DNA of 17,377 nucleotides. It comes from Candidatus Rifleibacteriota bacterium. GTDB taxonomy: Bacteria; Riflebacteria; Ozemobacteria; Ozemobacterales; Ozemobacteraceae. Shown piece after piece: positions 14,898 through 17,377 of the stretch. The stretch spans positions 1-17,377 of the forward strand of contig JAFXRA010000154.1 of assembly GCA_017526725.1 (NCBI GenBank), given 5' to 3'. A program made the position numbers and the translations under genes. The notes beneath the pieces are model-generated. The model did not search any database. It had not been told where the DNA came from and saw only the letters and a list, made by a program, of their open reading frames with translations. Position 1 is the first letter of the stretch, and each line of letters starts with the position of its first letter.

Positions 14898-14933
14898 ACC
14901 TCCTGTTATTTTCTAAAAATTATACGAAGGAGG
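14898..14933 (-). promoter_or_regulatory. Lipoprotein gene leader: -10 element, Shine-Dalgarno and facing CCTCCT
   Basis: On the minus strand a perfect TATAAT (14919-14924) lies 27 bases before the ATG. The best -35 is TTGCAA at 14945-14950 with a 20-base spacer, so the promoter is uncertain. The Shine-Dalgarno GGAGGT is at 14898-14903. CCTCCT at 14928-14933 is complementary to AGGAGG at 14899-14904 and could hide it if transcription begins further upstream. The AT-rich gap from here to 15006 shows no clear terminator for the prepilin operon. Confidence 0.4.
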
Positions 14934-15006
14934 GTTTTCTTTTGTTGCAAAAAAAATAAAAAAATTATAGAAATTTATAAAATTTTTTTGATTTTAACTA
15001 TATATG

Positions 15007-15759
15007 TTATTCCTCAGATATTTTTAACTCTGTATGCCAGTTCTGATTCAGTCTTTTATCATTCCAGAGAGCATTAAAGTATTCCGGGTAAACAATATCG
15101 TAAAAGTCGGCTAAGATAACGTCTTTTTGATTCTTTCTAAGTTTTTCGCCAATTTCTTTATTGTTATAATCGCTGGCATGAAGCACATCAATCAATTGAA
15201 GCGTAATTTGGTAATAAAACTGCATTTTGTTGTTGTCAACTTTTGTTGTTATACCAATATCATTTATTTCAAAAAAGTTGATGTTTTCTGACAATATTTT
15301 TGAAGTGGTTTTGTCTTTGAAAGTTTCTTCTCTGATAAGTTTGTAGGGGGCCGATTCCCCTTCAATTCTATAGGTAATTAAAGATGGAATACGGCTGTTG
15401 ACACCTTCTTCAGGACTGTCAAATATTTCATCATAACTCTGATGAATAGGGAAAGAGTAAAACTGATAGATGTAATTTGGCGCATTGCCGCCTCTTTTAA
15501 GTATACTGCTGAAGGAATAGTCATCCTCGTCAGGTAGCTTAAAACAAGCCATTTTAAGGTCAGCATAAACTTGCTGCAATACATTTCTGGCTTTTTCCGT
15601 TGTTTCTATTCTTAACATTCCTTTTAATGAGGTATTGGTCCCCGAACGCAGGAGTATGAATATCGGACCTATAATCAAGGTTAAGCAGATTAATGCAATC
15701 ATTAGCTCAACTAATGTAAAAGCATGACGGCTGTAGTTTTTCTTTTTTATTATTACCAT
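15007..15759 (-). CDS. Prepilin-like protein (type IV pilin/type II secretion pseudopilin N-terminus)
   Basis: This 250-residue protein has a short basic leader and the class III signal SRHA|FTLVELMIAL. Cleavage by prepilin peptidase is expected between Ala13 and Phe14, with Glu18 at mature position +5. A hydrophobic helix (about 14-37) follows, and the rest (40-250) is a polar globular domain with mixed strands. Size and the long C-terminal domain resemble minor pseudopilins of the GspJ/PilW kind, but there is no clear family motif beyond the N-terminus. The start codon overlaps the end of the upstream prepilin gene by 7 bases (ATGGTAA), with no strong ribosome site, so translation is probably coupled. 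It is the last gene of the visible operon. It probably takes part in a pilus or pseudopilus tip complex. Confidence 0.85.
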   Translation of the reverse strand: MVIIKKKNYSRHAFTLVELMIALICLTLIIGPIFILLRSGTNTSLKGMLRIETTEKARNVLQQVYADLKMACFKLPDEDDYSFSSILKRGGNAPNYIYQFYSFPIHQSYDEIFDSPEEGVNSRIPSLITYRIEGESAPYKLIREETFKDKTTSKILSENINFFEINDIGITTKVDNNKMQFYYQITLQLIDVLHASDYNNKEIGEKLRKNQKDVILADFYDIVYPEYFNALWNDKRLNQNWHTELKISEE

Positions 15760-16220
15760 TTGGGTTTCTCAACAATATTGGATTCTAATATTACTGATTT
15801 TCTACTGAGCCATATTTCTGCTTTACTCTGATTTCTAGCTGCAATAGTTACTTTTATGTTGATGTATTTGCCGCTTGCATTATGAGTCAAGTCTATGCGG
15901 CGTTGAAAATTTTCTGCATCAGCAGGATATTGTAGTGCTAACTTGGGGTTAAATGTTATATCTGTAAATTCACCTATTTTATATGGAGCCGGACATAAAC
16001 TCTTATTCTTTGAAATTGCTAAAACTGTATCATAACCTAACCCTCTGAATATTTCTATGGGTTCTCTTGCTAATGAAAAGCACAGAGTTTCATAATAGGC
16101 ATCCATAGAACTCTGATTAGATGTTTGATTGAGCATTAAGACAGAAAAAATAACAATCATCATCATAGCCATGGCTATAATGATTTCCATTAAAGTAAAT
16201 GCTTTGCGTCTGTTATTCAT
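15753..16220 (-). CDS. Small prepilin-like protein (minor pilin/pseudopilin)
   Basis: This 155-residue protein carries a six-residue basic leader (NNRRK) and the prepilin signal RKA|FTLMEIIIAM, with Ala at -1, Phe at +1 and Glu12 at +5. A Met/Ile-rich helix (about 8-31) is followed by a short globular domain (about 40-155). Length and operon position fit a GspI/PilV-like minor pseudopilin. Its ATG overlaps the stop of the preceding gene by 4 bases (16217-16220), and its own end overlaps the next prepilin gene. It is presumably inserted in the inner membrane, processed by prepilin peptidase and built into a type IV pilus or a secretion pseudopilus. No assembly ATPase or secretin gene is in the window, so the machine cannot be named. 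Confidence 0.87.
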   Translation of the reverse strand: MNNRRKAFTLMEIIIAMAMMMIVIFSVLMLNQTSNQSSMDAYYETLCFSLAREPIEIFRGLGYDTVLAISKNKSLCPAPYKIGEFTDITFNPKLALQYPADAENFQRRIDLTHNASGKYINIKVTIAARNQSKAEIWLSRKSVILESNIVEKPKW

Positions 16221-17377
16221 TCTTTTTCTAATACTCTTTCGTAAGTAACCCAGTTGGCAATGTTTATCTGGTAAACATCTTTGATTGGCTTTAAAGCATC
16301 GTCGTAATCAATTTTATGAACAACATCCTGTTTCCAATATGCTATATTTAATTTATCTACAGCAAGAGAACCTTTTAAATTCATTTGCTCTTCAGCTATG
16401 ATTCTTCCTTCTGCTCCTTGATTTATACCATCTCCGTCAGGACCTTTCATCGCTATTAAAGCAGCTTCAATCGGCTTAGAAGTTTTTATTCTTATATCTC
16501 CGTTTCTTGAAAATAACACGGCAACACTGTCCTTTTTATCTTTTTCTATGGCTCCTTTTATGGTTATACCTCTGGCTATTAAGACACCGCTGCCTTTGAT
16601 TTTCAGCGTAGTATTTTCATTACCAAGCTCAACAAGATTAGAACATTGAACTATGCCTCTAAGATTCAGTACATTTTCTTTTTTGTTATAAATGCCTAAT
16701 TCTTCAAGTTCTTCAGGTTTATCATTATTTATATATCTTTTATTAAAAAGATTAAAATGAGCGAATGGGTATTGGGCTTGTGAAGGTCTGTTGTTGCCTA
16801 TATAGTCCTTGTTGTGAAAATTATCTTCGTTTTTAATAGGAGGCTCATCATCTAATTGATATGAGAATTCATCATTTATATAGGTAAACGCCTTAGATGC
16901 AATTTCTGAGCCTTTAGCTTTTATGTATTTATCTAGTTCTATCATATTGATTTTTTTTGTATAGGCATCACTATTAGGGTCTTGTATATATGGAATATGG
17001 AAATCTTTATTAAAACAATGAAAATATTTATTTTTATATTGTTCTATAAGTTCTGGCTTATCTTTTTTTATAACAAGAGTTCTGGGGTCTGCGTCTTCAG
17101 CACCAACGGTAACGTTACAATCAGTTAAATCTAATTTAAAATAACCTATATTCAAAAATTGTTTTCTAACATCTGAAGTCAGAATCTCTTTTAATTTATT
17201 TATTGGTTGTATTTTTATGCCAGCAAAAAAATAAGGTTGGTAATCTGTGTTAAATGATATATTTTTATTTAATAATTTTTGAGCATTAGCTGCAGCAAGG
17301 TTTCTTATGTCTTTTATTTTTGCTTCATCTTTATCCTCATTATTGTCTTTTTCATCATAATAATTATCTGTAAGAGG
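16217..17377 (-). CDS. Partial protein of the prepilin operon with beta-strand-rich middle, 5' end beyond window
   Basis: The frame is open from 16217 through the last base of the window with no stop codon, so the gene starts outside. The TTG at 17155 is not a convincing start. At least 386 residues are visible. The part nearest the edge is helical and charged (KIKDIRNLAAANAQKLLNK). The middle has short strands in a regular pattern (NVLNLRGIVQ, TLKIKGSGVLIARGITIKGA, GDIRIKTSKPIEAALIA, QMNLKGSLAVDKLNIAYW), as in right-handed beta-helix or bactofilin-like proteins. I do not recognise a named family. Its stop overlaps the next prepilin start by 4 bases, and position first in a minor-pilin operon suggests a large pilus-associated protein (PilX/GspK-like place), but the missing N-terminus prevents checking for a prepilin signal. 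Confidence 0.8.
   Translation of the reverse strand, partial: PLTDNYYDEKDNNEDKDEAKIKDIRNLAAANAQKLLNKNISFNTDYQPYFFAGIKIQPINKLKEILTSDVRKQFLNIGYFKLDLTDCNVTVGAEDADPRTLVIKKDKPELIEQYKNKYFHCFNKDFHIPYIQDPNSDAYTKKINMIELDKYIKAKGSEIASKAFTYINDEFSYQLDDEPPIKNEDNFHNKDYIGNNRPSQAQYPFAHFNLFNKRYINNDKPEELEELGIYNKKENVLNLRGIVQCSNLVELGNENTTLKIKGSGVLIARGITIKGAIEKDKKDSVAVLFSRNGDIRIKTSKPIEAALIAMKGPDGDGINQGAEGRIIAEEQMNLKGSLAVDKLNIAYWKQDVVHKIDYDDALKPIKDVYQINIANWVTYERVLEKE

Noticed and set aside
14950..14995. Terminator between the prepilin operon and the lipoprotein gene
   Set aside because: Only A/T pairing with bulges is possible, and the T runs are explained by general AT-richness.
16217..17155. TTG at 17155 as the true start of the prepilin-operon protein
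   Set aside because: The same frame continues without a stop to the window end with ordinary protein-like sequence, so the gene is simply cut by the edge.
1..17377. Mobile element, CRISPR array or toxin-antitoxin pair
   Set aside because: No repeat-spacer pattern, transposase or integrase motif, target-site duplication or small two-gene toxin unit was seen. The tRNA end at 1-76 has no integrase or repeated 3' end nearby.

Overview
The window is AT-rich, densely packed bacterial DNA with no stretch over 300 bases lacking a gene. It looks chromosomal: it holds a tRNA, a secondary transporter, polysaccharide-type membrane proteins, an ECF-type sigma factor and prepilin-like proteins, and no transposase, integrase, phage gene or CRISPR array was seen. 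Lipoprotein and prepilin signals plus periplasm-facing domains suggest a Gram-negative-type envelope. The mix of HEAT-repeat protein, zinc-finger anti-sigma, many prepilins and no encoded tRNA CCA end reminds me of AT-rich gut or rumen lineages such as Riflebacteria, but this placement is a guess from gene style and not a database result.

Layout. Positions 1-113 hold the 3' part of a tRNA-Leu(GAG) and its terminator on the plus strand. Positions 223-3720 hold three tandem minus-strand paralogs, each a secreted protein with a signal peptide, an SH3b-like domain, a Ser/Asn/Thr linker and a C-terminal Cys-His (NlpC/P60- or CHAP-like) domain. Upstream of them, in transcription order, lies a sodium:neurotransmitter-symporter family transporter (3798-5219). 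A four-gene minus-strand operon (10162 down to 5332) encodes a polytopic GT-C-like protein, a GtrA protein, a UDP-galactopyranose-mutase-like FAD protein and a second GT-C-like paralog that lacks the acidic pair of the first. This looks like a module for glycosylating the envelope or a surface polymer.

The centre of the window is a regulatory locus. On the plus strand a large HEAT-repeat protein with one C-terminal membrane segment (10233-12716) overlaps an ECF-like sigma factor by 4 bases. On the minus strand, tail-to-tail with only 6 bases between stop codons, a membrane zinc-finger anti-sigma-like protein (13259-13840) follows a lipoprotein gene (13861-14892). I infer a cell-envelope sensing circuit in which the HEAT protein and the anti-sigma could both act on the sigma factor. 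The right end (15007-17377) is a minus-strand operon of two prepilin-like proteins and a larger protein that runs off the window edge, all overlapping end to start, as expected for a pilus or type II secretion-like pseudopilin cluster.

The most interesting points are the HEAT protein/sigma versus lipoprotein/anti-sigma convergent locus, the tandem peptidoglycan-hydrolase-like family with a duplicated promoter region, the degenerate GT-C paralog, and a possible leaderless start for the HEAT-repeat gene.
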